A stretch of 64,000 bases of DNA from Pseudomonadota bacterium (GCA_020161615.1 JAIUPD010000012.1:62001-126000); one strand, 5' to 3'; counted from the first letter of the stretch, positions 14,726-23,857 are shown. Translations and numbers: made by a program. The notes: a model not told the origin generated them from the sequence alone.

Positions 14726-16111
14726 ATGGAATCCCTCATCTATTTCCTGCCGCTGATCATGTTCGGCGTGCTCGCCGTCGTGCTCTTCACCGGCTATCCG
14801 GTCGCCTTCATCCTTGGCGGGGTCGCGCTGCTGTTCGCTGTCCTGGGCGATTGGGCCGGGGTCTTCCGTCTGGACCAGATCCAGCTGGTCCCGCTCAGGA
14901 TCTACGGCGGCACCATGGCCAGCCTCGTGCTGGTGGCGATCCCGATGTTCACCTTCATGGGCACGATGCTGGAGAAATCCGGCGTCGCCTCGGACCTGCT
15001 GGAGGCCTTGCAGGTGCTCCTGCGCAAGGTTCCGGGGGGCCTGGCGCTGTCCGTCACGCTGATGGGCACGATCATGGCCGCGACCACGGGCATCATCGGC
15101 GCCTCGGTCGTGATGATGACGCTGATGGCGCTGCCCGTGATGATGAAGGCGAATTACTCGATCCCGCTGGCCACCGGCACCATCGCGGCGTCCGGCACGC
15201 TGGGGATCCTGATCCCGCCCTCGATCATGCTGGTCATCATGTCGGACCTGCTGTCCGTCCCGGTCGGCACCGTCTTCATCGCCGCCATCGTGCCGGGGCT
15301 GTTGCTGGCCCTGCTCTATACCTTCTACATCTTCTTCCTCTGCCGCTGGAAACCGCATCTGGCGCCGCCGATGGCCGATGATATCGGCCCGTCGACGCGG
15401 GCCGAGTTCTGGCGGATGATCTTCCGCAGTTTCCTGCCGCCGATCTTTCTGATCCTGGCCGTGCTGGGCTCGATCTTCGCCGGTCTCGCCACGCCGACCG
15501 AGGCCTCGGGCGTCGGCGCCGCGGGCTCGGTCCTGCTGGCGTGGTTCAATCGCCGTCTGAGCTGGGAGACGTTCAAGGACGTCTGCTACCGCTCGGCCCT
15601 GACCGGCGCCATGCTGTTCGGCATCTTCGTCGGCGCCACCGCCTTCAGCTTCGTCTTCAAATCCATCGGCGGCGAGCATCTGATCGTCGAGTTCATCCAG
15701 AATTCCAGCGCCGGACCCTGGTCGATCCTCTTCGTGCTGATGGCCATGGTCTTCGCGCTGGGCTTCTTCTTCGACTGGATCGAGATCACTCTGATCGTTC
15801 TGCCGATCTTCGCGCCCATCGTCGCGCTGCTGGATTTCGGCGGCCATGTCGGCGAGTGGGCGGGCATTTCCAACCCGATCGTCATCTGGTTCCTGATCCT
15901 GGTGGCGGTGAACCTGCAGACCAGTTTCCTGACGCCGCCCTTCGGCTTTGCGCTGTTCTACCTCAAGGGCGTGGCGCCGCCCGAGGTGAAGATCCAGATG
16001 ATCTACAAGGGCATCATTCCCTTCGTGGCGCTGCAGGTCTTTGGCCTTGTGCTCTGCGTTCTCTTCCCCTGGATCGTGCTCTGGCTTCCAAGCTGGGCGC
16101 TGGGCGGATAG
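14726..16111 (+). CDS. TRAP transporter large permease (DctM family)
   Basis: This 461-residue polytopic protein contains SGTLGILIPPSIMLVIMSD in the middle and the C-terminal NLQTSFLTPPFGFALFYLK signature of DctM. It starts 12 bases after the small permease stop and completes a three-gene TRAP operon. The operon is closed by a strong intrinsic terminator. The inferred role is sodium-coupled uptake of the ligand delivered by the 12594-13625 protein. Confidence 0.95.
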   Translation: MESLIYFLPLIMFGVLAVVLFTGYPVAFILGGVALLFAVLGDWAGVFRLDQIQLVPLRIYGGTMASLVLVAIPMFTFMGTMLEKSGVASDLLEALQVLLRKVPGGLALSVTLMGTIMAATTGIIGASVVMMTLMALPVMMKANYSIPLATGTIAASGTLGILIPPSIMLVIMSDLLSVPVGTVFIAAIVPGLLLALLYTFYIFFLCRWKPHLAPPMADDIGPSTRAEFWRMIFRSFLPPIFLILAVLGSIFAGLATPTEASGVGAAGSVLLAWFNRRLSWETFKDVCYRSALTGAMLFGIFVGATAFSFVFKSIGGEHLIVEFIQNSSAGPWSILFVLMAMVFALGFFFDWIEITLIVLPIFAPIVALLDFGGHVGEWAGISNPIVIWFLILVAVNLQTSFLTPPFGFALFYLKGVAPPEVKIQMIYKGIIPFVALQVFGLVLCVLFPWIVLWLPSWALGG

Positions 16112-16121
16112 AGGGATCCTC

Positions 16122-16151
16122 GGGCGGCGGACAATCCGCCGCCCGTTCTTT
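16122..16151 (+). terminator. Intrinsic terminator of TRAP operon 2
   Basis: A perfect 10-base stem GGGCGGCGGA/TCCGCCGCCC with loop CAA is followed by GTTCTTT. It lies 10 bases downstream of the large permease stop and just before the LysE-family gene. Confidence 0.85.
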
Positions 16152-16162
16152 CCCGAGGCTCC

Positions 16163-16756
16163 ATGATCTTCGATCCGCTGCTCTACAGCTTCGTCTTCCT
16201 CGGGCTTTTCACCCCGGGGCCCAATGTCATCATGCTGACCGCTTCGGGCGTGCGCTTCGGCTTCCTTCGGACGCTGCCGCATCTATTCGGGGTGGTGGTC
16301 GGCGTGGGCATCACCGCGGGTGTCACCGCCCTGGGCGTGGGCGCCGCGGTGCAGGCCTCGCCCACGCTGAACCTGGTGCTGAGGCTGGGCGCCGCCGGGT
16401 TCATCCTGTGGATGGCCTGGGGGCTGTGGAAAGCCTCCGCCAAGCCGCGCAAGGCCGCGGACCCCGACGAGAAACCGCTCAGCTTCTTTGGCGCCGTCCT
16501 TTTCCAGTGGATCAACCCCAAGGTCTGGGCCGTGGCCTTTGCCGCCTCGGCCGGGTATTCCGCCGGGCTGCCCGCGGGGATCGAGGCGGCGCGGCTGGCG
16601 CTGGCCTTTTCCTCGCTGAACCTGCTGGTCTGCCTGTTCTGGACCGCCGCGGGGTCGCTGCTGACTGCGCTGCTGTCGGCGCCGCTGGCCTGGAAGATCT
16701 TTCTGCGGTTCATGGCGGTGCTGCTGGCTTTCACCACGCTCCTGATCTTCCGCTGA
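16163..16756 (+). CDS. LysE/RhtB-family amino-acid exporter
   Basis: This 197-residue membrane protein has the LysE-family opening (LYSFVFLGLFTPGPNVIMLTASG) with the diagnostic TPGPN. About six hydrophobic segments and a QWINPKVWAVAF motif follow. Members export amino acids or homoserine-lactone-like solutes. The gene follows a terminator, so it probably has its own promoter. Substrate not predictable. Confidence 0.9.
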   Translation: MIFDPLLYSFVFLGLFTPGPNVIMLTASGVRFGFLRTLPHLFGVVVGVGITAGVTALGVGAAVQASPTLNLVLRLGAAGFILWMAWGLWKASAKPRKAADPDEKPLSFFGAVLFQWINPKVWAVAFAASAGYSAGLPAGIEAARLALAFSSLNLLVCLFWTAAGSLLTALLSAPLAWKIFLRFMAVLLAFTTLLIFR

Positions 16757-16803
16757 CGCAAGTTTGCGTTGCGCGGGCGCGCGGCGCATGGCCCAATGCG
16801 GCC

Positions 16804-17169
16804 ATGACAGAGCGTGATCCCCAGGCCGACAAGGCCCGCGACCTGAAACGCCAGCGCAAGATCGCCGCCATTTCCTCGGACAAGGCGGCGCGCAAGCATG
16901 CGCCGCGGATCAAGGCGCTGGGCAACCGGCAGACCCGGCGGCTGGACAAGCAGGTGCTGGCCCGGACGCCCGAGGACGCGGCCGAGCGGCCCGAGGGGCT
17001 GAAGATCCGGCCGCGCCACTGGGGCACCGACAACGCCGCCGAGCGCCGCGCGGAACGCGACCGCGAACGCGCCTGGCTCGACGCCAACCCTGTCGAGGAG
17101 CGGCGGGGCAGGGGCCGCGCGCAGCACAGGCCGTGGCGTCACGAGGATCAGGGACCGGATTTCGTTTGA
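16804..17169 (+). CDS. Conserved basic hypothetical protein
   Basis: This 121-residue, highly charged and Arg/Lys-rich protein has no signal peptide or membrane segment. The start at 16804 (MTERDPQADK) was chosen because upstream extensions overlap the transporter gene in another frame. Segments DKAARKHAPRIKALGNRQTRRLDKQ and LKIRPRHWGTDNAAERR look conserved-protein-like rather than random, but I do not recognise a family. The charge suggests nucleic-acid or ribosome contact; this is a guess. The stop overlaps a TTGACC element that may serve the next gene. Confidence 0.55.
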   Translation: MTERDPQADKARDLKRQRKIAAISSDKAARKHAPRIKALGNRQTRRLDKQVLARTPEDAAERPEGLKIRPRHWGTDNAAERRAERDRERAWLDANPVEERRGRGRAQHRPWRHEDQGPDFV

Positions 17170-17191
17170 CCGAATCCGGCCCCTTGCGTAG

Positions 17192-17213
17192 GAATTGAAC
17201 ATCCGTTCAATTC
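17192..17213. promoter_or_regulatory. Palindromic operator at the isovaleryl-CoA dehydrogenase promoter
   Basis: A perfect 9-base inverted repeat GAATTGAAC-ATCC-GTTCAATTC lies immediately before the GGGGGAGGGAGG ribosome site of the gene at 17230. A possible promoter has TTGACC (17166-17171), a 17-base spacer and TAGGAA (17189-17194), so the palindrome would cover the -10 and start point. The 22-base size and symmetry fit a TetR-family repressor. No regulator gene is adjacent. Confidence 0.65.
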
Positions 17214-17229
17214 GGGGGAGGGAGGGGCC

Positions 17230-18393
17230 ATGTTCACCGCATCCATGAAGTTCGACCTGGGCGAGGACGTCAACGCGCTGCGCGAGACGGTGCATCGCTG
17301 GGCGCAGGATCGCGTCAAGCCGCTGGCGGCCGAGGTCGACAAGACCAACGCCTTCCCCAATCAGCTCTGGCCCGAGATGGGCGACCTGGGCCTCCTGGGC
17401 ATCACCGTCCCCGAGGAATACGGCGGCGCCGGGATGGGCTATCTGGCCCATGCCGTCGCGGTCGAGGAGATCGCGCGCGCCTCGGCCTCGATCAGCCTGT
17501 CCTACGGCGCCCATTCCAACCTCTGCGTCAACCAGATCAAGCTGAACGGCTCGGCCGAGCAGAAGGAGAAATACCTTCCCGGCCTGGTCAGCGGCCGCAA
17601 GATCGGCGCGCTGGCGATGTCCGAGGCAGGGGCGGGGTCGGATGTGGTGTCGATGTCGCTGCGCGCCGAGAAGAAGAACGACCGTTTCGTGTTGAACGGC
17701 ACGAAATACTGGATCACCAACGGGCCGGACGCCGACACGCTGGTCGTCTATGCCAAGACCGATCCCTCGGCGGGCTCGAAGGGCATTACCGCCTTCCTGA
17801 TCGAAAAGACCATGGCCGGTTTCTCGACCAGCCCGCATTTCGACAAGCTGGGGATGCGCGGATCAAACACGGCGGAACTCGTCTTCGAGAACGTCGAAGT
17901 CCCCTACGAGAATATCCTCGGCGAAGAGGGCAAGGGCGTCCGCGTCCTGATGTCCGGCCTCGATTACGAGCGGGTGGTGCTGGCCGCCATCGGCCCCGGC
18001 ATCATGGCCGCCTGCCTTGACGAGATCATGCCTTATCTGCGTGACCGCAAGCAGTTCGGCCAGCCGATCGGGTCGTTCCAGCTGATGCAGGGCAAGATCG
18101 CCGACATGTACACCGCGCTGAACTCGGCCCGCGCCTATGTCTACGAGGTTGCCAAGGCCTGCGACCGGGGCGAGGTCACTCGCGCCGATGCCGCCGCCTG
18201 CTGCCTTTACGCCAGCGAACAGGCCATGGTGCAGGCGCATCAGGCGGTGCAGGCGATGGGCGGGGCCGGGTTCATGAACGATTCCGTCGCCAGCCGCCTG
18301 TTCCGCGATGCCAAGCTGATGGAGATCGGCGCCGGCACCTCGGAAATCCGCCGCATGCTGGTCGGGCGCGAGCTGATGTCCGCGATGGGCTGA
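17230..18393 (+). CDS. ivd: Isovaleryl-CoA dehydrogenase
   Basis: This 387-residue acyl-CoA dehydrogenase oxidises isovaleryl-CoA to 3-methylcrotonyl-CoA in leucine degradation, passing electrons to ETF. The isovaleryl-specific pattern is visible: the N-terminal [26 protein letters not shown], the [19 protein letters not shown] loop, and the catalytic glutamate in GLDYERVVL (E247), the position used by IVD rather than by medium-chain enzymes. Flavin-binding C-terminal [12 protein letters not shown] is intact. The pathway continues downstream with an acyl-CoA synthetase and both methylcrotonyl-CoA carboxylase subunits on the same strand. Confidence 0.95.
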   Translation: MFTASMKFDLGEDVNALRETVHRWAQDRVKPLAAEVDKTNAFPNQLWPEMGDLGLLGITVPEEYGGAGMGYLAHAVAVEEIARASASISLSYGAHSNLCVNQIKLNGSAEQKEKYLPGLVSGRKIGALAMSEAGAGSDVVSMSLRAEKKNDRFVLNGTKYWITNGPDADTLVVYAKTDPSAGSKGITAFLIEKTMAGFSTSPHFDKLGMRGSNTAELVFENVEVPYENILGEEGKGVRVLMSGLDYERVVLAAIGPGIMAACLDEIMPYLRDRKQFGQPIGSFQLMQGKIADMYTALNSARAYVYEVAKACDRGEVTRADAAACCLYASEQAMVQAHQAVQAMGGAGFMNDSVASRLFRDAKLMEIGAGTSEIRRMLVGRELMSAMG

Positions 18394-18615
18394 CGCCATG
18401 GCCGCGTCCAGCCTCCCCCGGCTTCACGCTCGAACCCTCTGCTGCGGCCCGGTCCAGAACGGTGTGACGCCGCCGAACAAGGCATCGCGCCGTCACCCGC
18501 CCCGGCAGCGGCCCGACAAAATCAAGTCGGCGCCAACCCCGTGGGGCGCCGCCCGCGATTGCGCTCGGGCAGCCAAGGCAGGACGTTTCCCCCGCGTTTC
18601 GGACGAGGATTTTTC

Positions 18616-19122
18616 ATGACCCGACTTCTCGCTCTCCTGGCCCTGCTTGCCACCCCCGCGCTGGCCGAGCAGCCCTATGACGGCTTCTCGGCCGGTATTG
18701 CCGATTGCGTCGCCGCCGCCGACGGGGCCGAGGCGGGGCGCGCCTGCATTGGTTCCGGCGCCGGTGCCTGTTTCGACGGGGCGCCGGATGGTCAGACCAC
18801 CACCGGGATGATGTTCTGTGCCCTGGCCGAGCGCGACGCCTGGGACCGATTGCTGAACGAGGAATACGGGCTGGTCCGTGACGCCGCCCGCGCCGCCGAC
18901 GATGCCGAGCGCGAGGATTTCCCGGAATTTGCCCGTCGGGTCGAGCAATTGCGCGATGCCCAGCGCGCCTGGATCGCCTATCGCGACGCCAATTGCGCCA
19001 TGGAATACGGGCTCTGGGGGGCGGGGTCGATGCGGCAGATCGCGGGTGCGGATTGCCAGATGCGCATGACCGCCGAGCGGATGCTGGAGTTGCGCTCGTA
19101 CCGCCAGCAGTTGGGGGGCTGA
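18616..19122 (+). CDS. Exported LprI-like (DUF1311) protein 1
   Basis: This 168-residue protein has a Sec signal peptide ending in TPALA and four to six cysteines in the mature part. The DUF1311/LprI pattern AQRAWIAYRDANCAMEYGLWGAGSMRQI is clear. LprI-like domains occur in lysozyme inhibitors and other periplasmic proteins; the exact role is unknown. The start is placed at the ATG before the signal peptide. It is followed after two bases by a small ORF and then by a second DUF1311-like gene, so all three may be co-translated. Confidence 0.75.
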   Translation: MTRLLALLALLATPALAEQPYDGFSAGIADCVAAADGAEAGRACIGSGAGACFDGAPDGQTTTGMMFCALAERDAWDRLLNEEYGLVRDAARAADDAEREDFPEFARRVEQLRDAQRAWIAYRDANCAMEYGLWGAGSMRQIAGADCQMRMTAERMLELRSYRQQLGG

Positions 19123-19124
19123 GG

Positions 19125-19364
19125 ATGCGGCGCGCGGCCCTTTCCCTGCTGCAGGCGGCCCCGGTGCGGGCCGAACCCACAGGCGGAATCGGCGCCGCGC
19201 CGGACCAGCGGGGCAGGGACCTGGCAGCGCCCGGCGATGCCCGCTGTCAAGGCGCGGGGCGGAAGGGCTGGTTCCGCAACGAAGGGGGGCGGATCGGCCT
19301 GAACGGCGGGGGGAGCGCGATCCGAGGGCAGGCGCATCCTCGCACTGGGCTGGCCCTGCTGTGA
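19125..19364 (+). CDS. Small ORF between two LprI-like genes
   Basis: This 79-codon ORF starts two bases after the preceding stop with a GGCTGAGG ribosome-like sequence. Its stop overlaps the GTG of the next gene (GTGA). It begins MRRAALSLLQAAPVRAEP, which resembles a poor signal peptide, and then becomes glycine- and arginine-rich with no recognisable domain. The overlaps at both ends argue for translation. The composition argues that it could be a decayed remnant of a third copy of the flanking family. I cannot decide. Confidence 0.35.
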   Translation: MRRAALSLLQAAPVRAEPTGGIGAAPDQRGRDLAAPGDARCQGAGRKGWFRNEGGRIGLNGGGSAIRGQAHPRTGLALL

Positions 19365-19834
19365 TCCGTGCGCTGATCTCTCTGGCGCTGCTGTCTGCGC
19401 CTGCCCTGGCCGAGGATCTGGCCGATCCCGCGCCGCTCAATCCGCTGGTGATCGAGCAATGCCTCGCCACGGGTCTGGCCGAGACCTGTATCGGCCTCTG
19501 GGCAGGGGTTTGCGAGACGGCCGAGGGGCCGGGCAGCCAGGGCCTCTGCCGCGGGGCCGAGACGGCCTATTGGCAGCGCCGCGCCGAGGCCGCCGCCGCC
19601 CGGCTACAAGCGGGCGAAGGGCCGGTGCAGGCCCGCGCCCGGCGGCTCGGCTGGCCCGAGCCGATTCCCTCGCTTGAAGCCGTCGCGCAGGGGTTCGACG
19701 CCTATCGCCGCGCCGCCTGCGACTGGCGCGCTGCCGCCTGGGACGGGATCCATGCGGGCTATGAGCAGCAGGATTGCCTGATGCGCCTGACCGCCCGTCA
19801 TGCGCTGCTGCTGGAGGGGATGCTCGGTGACTAG
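19361..19834 (+). CDS. Exported LprI-like (DUF1311) protein 2
   Basis: This 157-residue protein starts at GTG 19361 and has a signal peptide (LISLALLSAPALA). Mature-region cysteines are spaced as in the protein at 18616, and the same type of motif appears: EAVAQGFDAYRRAACDWRAA, then GYEQQDCLMRLTARHA. It is probably a tandem paralogue that diverged strongly. Its place inside the leucine catabolic block is unexplained by its likely periplasmic location. Confidence 0.65.
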   Translation: MIRALISLALLSAPALAEDLADPAPLNPLVIEQCLATGLAETCIGLWAGVCETAEGPGSQGLCRGAETAYWQRRAEAAAARLQAGEGPVQARARRLGWPEPIPSLEAVAQGFDAYRRAACDWRAAAWDGIHAGYEQQDCLMRLTARHALLLEGMLGD

Positions 19835-19891
19835 CGTTCGCTCCACGGCCCGCAGCAAAGGCGCCTCGAAAGGCGTCCTGGGGGGCCCGTC

Positions 19892-21457
19892 ATGACCCTA
19901 CGACCTCTGTTGCCCGCGACCGGCGATCACGCCAGCCTCACCCGCGACTTCCGCTGGCAGATCCCGGCGCGGCTGAACATGGCGCGGCAGGCCTGTTTCG
20001 ACCGGGCCGGGGCCGAGCCTGACCGTCCGGCGATCCTCGACCTGTCCACCGGCACGCGGCGCGACGTGACCTATGGCCGGCTCGCCGCCATGACCGGGGG
20101 GCTGGCCGCGCATCTGGCGGGACAGGGGGTCCGGCCCGGCGACCGGGTGGCGGTGCTGCGCGCGCAGGACCCCTGGACGGCGGCCGCGCATCTGGCGATC
20201 TGGACGCTGGGCGCCATCAGCCTGCCGCTCTTCACCCTCTTCGGGCCCGAGGCGCTGGCCAGCCGCCTGACGGACTCGGATGCCCGCCATGCCGTGACCG
20301 ATGCCGAAGGCGCGGCACGGCTGATCGCGCTGGGCGTCACTCCCCATGTCCCCGAGGCCCTGACCCTGCCCGCGGCCGGACCCGACCCGGCCGACACCGC
20401 TTCCGAGGATCCGGCGGTGCTGATCTACACCTCGGGCACCACCGGCGCCCCCAAGGGCGCGCTGCATGCTCACCGCGTGCTGACCGGCCATCTGCCGGGG
20501 GTGGAGATGAGCCACGACCGACTGGGCCAGCCGGGCGATGTGCTCTGGACCCCGGCCGACTGGGCCTGGATCGGCGGGCTCTTCGACGTGCTGATGCCGG
20601 GGCTGGCGCTGGGCGTGCCGGTGGTCGCCGCGCGCCTGCCGAAATTCACGCCCGAGGACGCGGCCCGGGTCATCGGCGAGACCGGCACCCGCAACGTCTT
20701 CTTTCCGCCGACCGCGCTGAAGATGCTGAAGGCCGCGGACAGGGCGATCCCCGGCCTGCGCTCGGTGGCGTCCGGCGGCGAGCCCTTGGGGGCCGAGATG
20801 CTGGACTGGGGCCGCCGGGCCTTTGGGCTGACCATCAACGAATTCTACGGCCAGACCGAATGCAACATGATCGCCTCCTCGGCGGGCTCGCTGTTCCCGG
20901 CGCGACCGGGCTGCATCGGCAAGCCGGTCCCGGGGCATGACCTAGCCGTGCTGGGGCCGGAGGGGCCGCTGGGCGAGGGGATCGAGGGCGATATCGCGGT
21001 GAAGCGCGGCTCGGCCTCGATGATGCTGGGCTATTGGCAGCGGCCCGAGGCGACGGCCGAGAAATTCCGCGGCGTCTGGATGCTGACCGGCGACCGGGGG
21101 CTGTGGGAGGACGGCTATCTGCGCTTCGTCGGGCGCGAGGATGACGTGATCACCTCGGCCGGCTACCGGATCGGCCCGGCCGAGATCGAGGATTGCCTGC
21201 TCAGGCACCCCGCCGTCGCGCTGGCCGCCGTGATCGGCGTCCCCGACCCCGAACGCACCGAACGGATCCGCGCCTATGTCGTGCTGAAGCCAGGCGCCGA
21301 GGCCGACGAACCCGCGTTGCAAGCCCACATCCGCACCCGCCTCTCGGCGCATCTGGTCCCCCGCGAAGTCCGCTTCGCGACCGGGCTGCCGATGACCGTG
21401 ACCGGCAAGATCATCCGCAAGGAATTGAAACGACAGGCGCGGGAGGAGACCCCGTGA
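19892..21457 (+). CDS. Acyl-CoA synthetase (AMP-dependent synthetase/ligase)
   Basis: This 521-residue cytosolic enzyme has the AMP-binding P-loop IYTSGTTGAPKG, the FYGQTECN adenylate motif, the TGDRG hinge aspartate and the C-terminal lysine motif TGKIIRKELK. It activates a carboxylic acid to its CoA ester using ATP. Genes of this class sit in leucine/isovalerate clusters next to ivd and mcc, so an isovalerate, 3-methylcrotonate or acetoacetate substrate is plausible but inferred. It ends two bases from the convergent hicB stop. Confidence 0.9.
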   Translation: MTLRPLLPATGDHASLTRDFRWQIPARLNMARQACFDRAGAEPDRPAILDLSTGTRRDVTYGRLAAMTGGLAAHLAGQGVRPGDRVAVLRAQDPWTAAAHLAIWTLGAISLPLFTLFGPEALASRLTDSDARHAVTDAEGAARLIALGVTPHVPEALTLPAAGPDPADTASEDPAVLIYTSGTTGAPKGALHAHRVLTGHLPGVEMSHDRLGQPGDVLWTPADWAWIGGLFDVLMPGLALGVPVVAARLPKFTPEDAARVIGETGTRNVFFPPTALKMLKAADRAIPGLRSVASGGEPLGAEMLDWGRRAFGLTINEFYGQTECNMIASSAGSLFPARPGCIGKPVPGHDLAVLGPEGPLGEGIEGDIAVKRGSASMMLGYWQRPEATAEKFRGVWMLTGDRGLWEDGYLRFVGREDDVITSAGYRIGPAEIEDCLLRHPAVALAAVIGVPDPERTERIRAYVVLKPGAEADEPALQAHIRTRLSAHLVPREVRFATGLPMTVTGKIIRKELKRQAREETP

Positions 21458-21459
21458 CC

Positions 21460-21822
21460 TCAGTTCATCGCGATCTTCCGCCGCCCCTCGTCCAGCACGC
21501 GCGCGGCGGCTTCCGTCAGCGTCTCGTCCATCCATTGGTTGATGGATTGCGCGCGGCTGCTGGCCGCTTCGGCGATCATCCGATGATGGTCGGAAGTGGT
21601 GCGGAACGCCAGCCTGCCGGAATAGGGGCGCTGCGGCTCGACCCCGTCCTCGGCGCAGAAGGCGAGGTAATCCTCGACCGAGCCGTGAAACGCCGCCTCC
21701 AATTCATCGATCGAGGCGCCCGAGAAATGGATGACGTCGCGGATCCCCTCGACCGTGCCGTGAAACAGCCGGTCGTCGGTATCCAGCGTGATCGTCGCGC
21801 TATAGCCTTTGTAGGGTTTCAT
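21460..21822 (-). CDS. hicB: HicB-family antitoxin
   Basis: This 120-residue protein has the partial RNase H-like HicB fold: YKGYSATITLDTDDRLFHGTVEGIRDVIHFSG, then EDYLAFCAEDGVEPQRPYSGRLAFR. A C-terminal DNA-binding segment follows with SINQWMDETL, as in ribbon-helix-helix HicB proteins. HicB neutralises HicA and represses the operon. It overlaps the upstream hicA gene by four bases. The module is convergent to the acyl-CoA synthetase and interrupts the leucine catabolic cluster. Confidence 0.88.
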   Translation of the reverse strand: MKPYKGYSATITLDTDDRLFHGTVEGIRDVIHFSGASIDELEAAFHGSVEDYLAFCAEDGVEPQRPYSGRLAFRTTSDHHRMIAEAASSRAQSINQWMDETLTEAAARVLDEGRRKIAMN

Positions 21823-22076
21823 GGCGTTAAGCCTGCCTCCTCAAGGAACCGGCGAAGGGCGACGATGGCCCCCTTGTCGGTTTCCGGTCTTGGATGCGGG
21901 CGGTGGAAAACCGCACGCACCCCGTTCAACTCGATCCGAACGCGCGATCCGGCGCCCTCGGTGATGACCGCGCCTCGGGCGCGCAGAAGGGTCTCGATGT
22001 CGGACCAGCGGATGTTGGACCGGACCGGCTTTTCGAAGATCGCCGCCAGGGTGCGGACTGATTTGGACGCATTCAT
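21819..22076 (-). CDS. hicA: HicA-family toxin (mRNA interferase)
   Basis: This 85-residue double-stranded-RNA-binding-fold protein has the HicA features GSRVRIELNGVRAVFHRPHP with the active-site histidine region, and KGAIVALRRFLEEAG at the end. HicA cleaves mRNA when free of HicB. The toxin gene comes first on the minus strand, followed by the overlapping antitoxin, which is the usual hicAB order. Reading frames of both partners are intact. Confidence 0.87.
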   Translation of the reverse strand: MNASKSVRTLAAIFEKPVRSNIRWSDIETLLRARGAVITEGAGSRVRIELNGVRAVFHRPHPRPETDKGAIVALRRFLEEAGLTP

Positions 22077-22125
22077 GCAAGGGGCCTCGGAAAAGGGGTG
22101 CCTGATGTGCTCGGGAGCGACGCGA

Positions 22126-22176
22126 TGTTCCTGAGTCCTGTTTCCTGCGTGCCTGGTCCGTGTTTCCTGTTCCGTG
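22126..22176. repeat. Short iterons upstream of hicAB
   Basis: Four near-identical words occur in 51 bases: TGTTCCTG (22126), TGTTTCCTG (22139), TGTTTCCTG (22161) and TGTTCCGTG (22168). They lie in the 176-base intergenic region between hicA and the divergent carboxylase gene, 50-100 bases upstream of the hicA start. They could be operator units for HicB or for the regulator of the carboxylase; this is inference. A TATCA-N5-TGATA inverted repeat also lies at 22219-22233, next to the carboxylase ribosome site. Confidence 0.4.
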
Positions 22177-22252
22177 CTTCCCGGGGCGGGCCATGTCAGC
22201 CCGACCCCGAGAATTTAGTATCACAATCTGATATCGTCAAGGAGCCTCGCTC

Positions 22253-23857
22253 ATGCGCCTGACTTCCCACATCCTCACCGGCTCGGACGCCTTCAAGGCC
22301 AACCGTGCCGCCCATCTGCAAGCGCTGGAGATCGTGGCCGAGGCCGCGGCGCAGGCGGCCGAGGGGGGCGGGGCCAAGGCCCGGGCGCGGCATATCGAGC
22401 GGGGCAAGATGCCGCCGCGCGAGCGGGTGGCGAATCTGCTCGACCCGGGCTCGCCCTTCCTGGAAATCGGCGCCACCGCCGCGCATGGGCTCTATGACGG
22501 CGCGGCGCCCGCGGCAGGGATCATCGCCGGGATCGGCCTTGTCCACGGGCAGGAGGTGATGGTCGTCTGCAACGACGCCACCGTGAAGGGCGGCACCTAT
22601 TACCCGATGACCGTGAAGAAACACCTCCGCGCGCAGGAGATCGCGGCCGAGAACATGCTGCCCTGCGTCTATCTGGTCGACTCGGGCGGCGCCAACCTGC
22701 CCAACCAGGACGAGGTTTTCCCCGACCGCGACCATTTCGGCCGCATCTTCTACAACCAGGCCAATATGTCGGCGCGGGGTATTCCGCAGATCGCCGTGGT
22801 GATGGGCTCCTGCACCGCGGGCGGCGCCTATGTGCCGGCCATGTCGGACGTCACCATCATCGTCCGCAATCAGGGCACGATCTTTCTGGCCGGCCCGCCC
22901 CTGGTCAAGGCCGCGACCGGCGAGGTGGTCAGCGCCGAGGATCTGGGCGGCGGCGATGTGCATACCCGCCTCTCGGGCGTGGCCGATTATCTGGCCGAGG
23001 ATGATGCGCATGCGCTGGCGCTGGCCCGGCGCGCCGTGGCGCAGCTCAACCGCCGCAAGCCCGAAACGGTGCTGATGCAGGCCTCCGAAGAGCCGGCCTA
23101 TGACCCCGACGAGATCCTGGGCGCCGTGCCGGCCGATCTGCGCACGCCCTACGACATCCGGGAGGTCATCGCCCGGATCGTCGACGGCTCGCGCTTCGAC
23201 GAGTTCAAGCCGCGCTATGGCGAGACGCTGGTGACGGGGTTTGCCCATCTCAGGGGGTGCCCGGTGGGGATCGTCGCCAACAACGGGGTGTTGTTCAGCG
23301 AGGCCGCGATCAAGGGCGCGCATTTCGTCGAATTGTGCAGCCAGCGCAAGATCCCGCTGGTTTTCCTGCAGAACATCACCGGCTTCATGGTCGGCCGGAA
23401 ATACGAAAACGAGGGGATCGCCCGGCATGGCGCCAAACTGGTGACGGCGGTGGCCACGACCTCGGTTCCCAAAGTCACCATGCTGGTCGGCGGCTCGTTC
23501 GGGGCTGGGAATTACGGCATGGCGGGGCGGGCCTATCAGCCGCGATTCCTGTGGACCTGGCCCAATTCGCGGATTTCCGTCATGGGCGGCGAACAGGCGG
23601 CGGGCGTGCTGGCCACCGTGCGGCGCGAGGGGATCGAGCGGCAGGGCGGACAATGGTCGGCCGAGGACGAGGCCGAGTTCAAGCGCCCGACCATCGAGAT
23701 GTTCGAGCGCCAGTCGCACCCGCTCTATGCCTCGGCGCGGCTCTGGGACGACGGGATCATCGACCCCCGCCGCACGCGCGAGGTGCTGGCGCTGTCGTTG
23801 TCGGCCGCGCTCAACGCCCCGATCGGGGAGACGCGCTTCGGCGTGTTCCGCATGTGA
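22253..23857 (+). CDS. mccB: Methylcrotonoyl-CoA carboxylase beta subunit (carboxyltransferase)
   Basis: This 534-residue biotin-dependent carboxyltransferase has the acyl-CoA-binding N-terminal half ([34 protein letters not shown]) and the carboxybiotin half ([41 protein letters not shown]). The YLVDSGGA and [10 protein letters not shown] segments match methylcrotonyl-CoA rather than propionyl-CoA carboxylases. It converts 3-methylcrotonyl-CoA to 3-methylglutaconyl-CoA together with the alpha subunit at 24777. The start follows AAGGAGCC. It is separated from the alpha gene by 0.9 kb holding one small gene. Confidence 0.95.
   Translation: MRLTSHILTGSDAFKANRAAHLQALEIVAEAAAQAAEGGGAKARARHIERGKMPPRERVANLLDPGSPFLEIGATAAHGLYDGAAPAAGIIAGIGLVHGQEVMVVCNDATVKGGTYYPMTVKKHLRAQEIAAENMLPCVYLVDSGGANLPNQDEVFPDRDHFGRIFYNQANMSARGIPQIAVVMGSCTAGGAYVPAMSDVTIIVRNQGTIFLAGPPLVKAATGEVVSAEDLGGGDVHTRLSGVADYLAEDDAHALALARRAVAQLNRRKPETVLMQASEEPAYDPDEILGAVPADLRTPYDIREVIARIVDGSRFDEFKPRYGETLVTGFAHLRGCPVGIVANNGVLFSEAAIKGAHFVELCSQRKIPLVFLQNITGFMVGRKYENEGIARHGAKLVTAVATTSVPKVTMLVGGSFGAGNYGMAGRAYQPRFLWTWPNSRISVMGGEQAAGVLATVRREGIERQGGQWSAEDEAEFKRPTIEMFERQSHPLYASARLWDDGIIDPRRTREVLALSLSAALNAPIGETRFGVFRM

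Noticed and set aside
13724..16282. 852-codon minus-strand open frame opposite TRAP operon 2
   Set aside because: Composed mostly of Arg, Gln, Glu, His and Asp; an antisense artefact of permease genes with high G+C third positions.
18398..18619. 73-codon ORF after ivd
   Set aside because: Pro/Arg/Ser-rich, no ribosome site, and it overlaps the start of the next signal peptide gene; the 222-base gap is probably non-coding.
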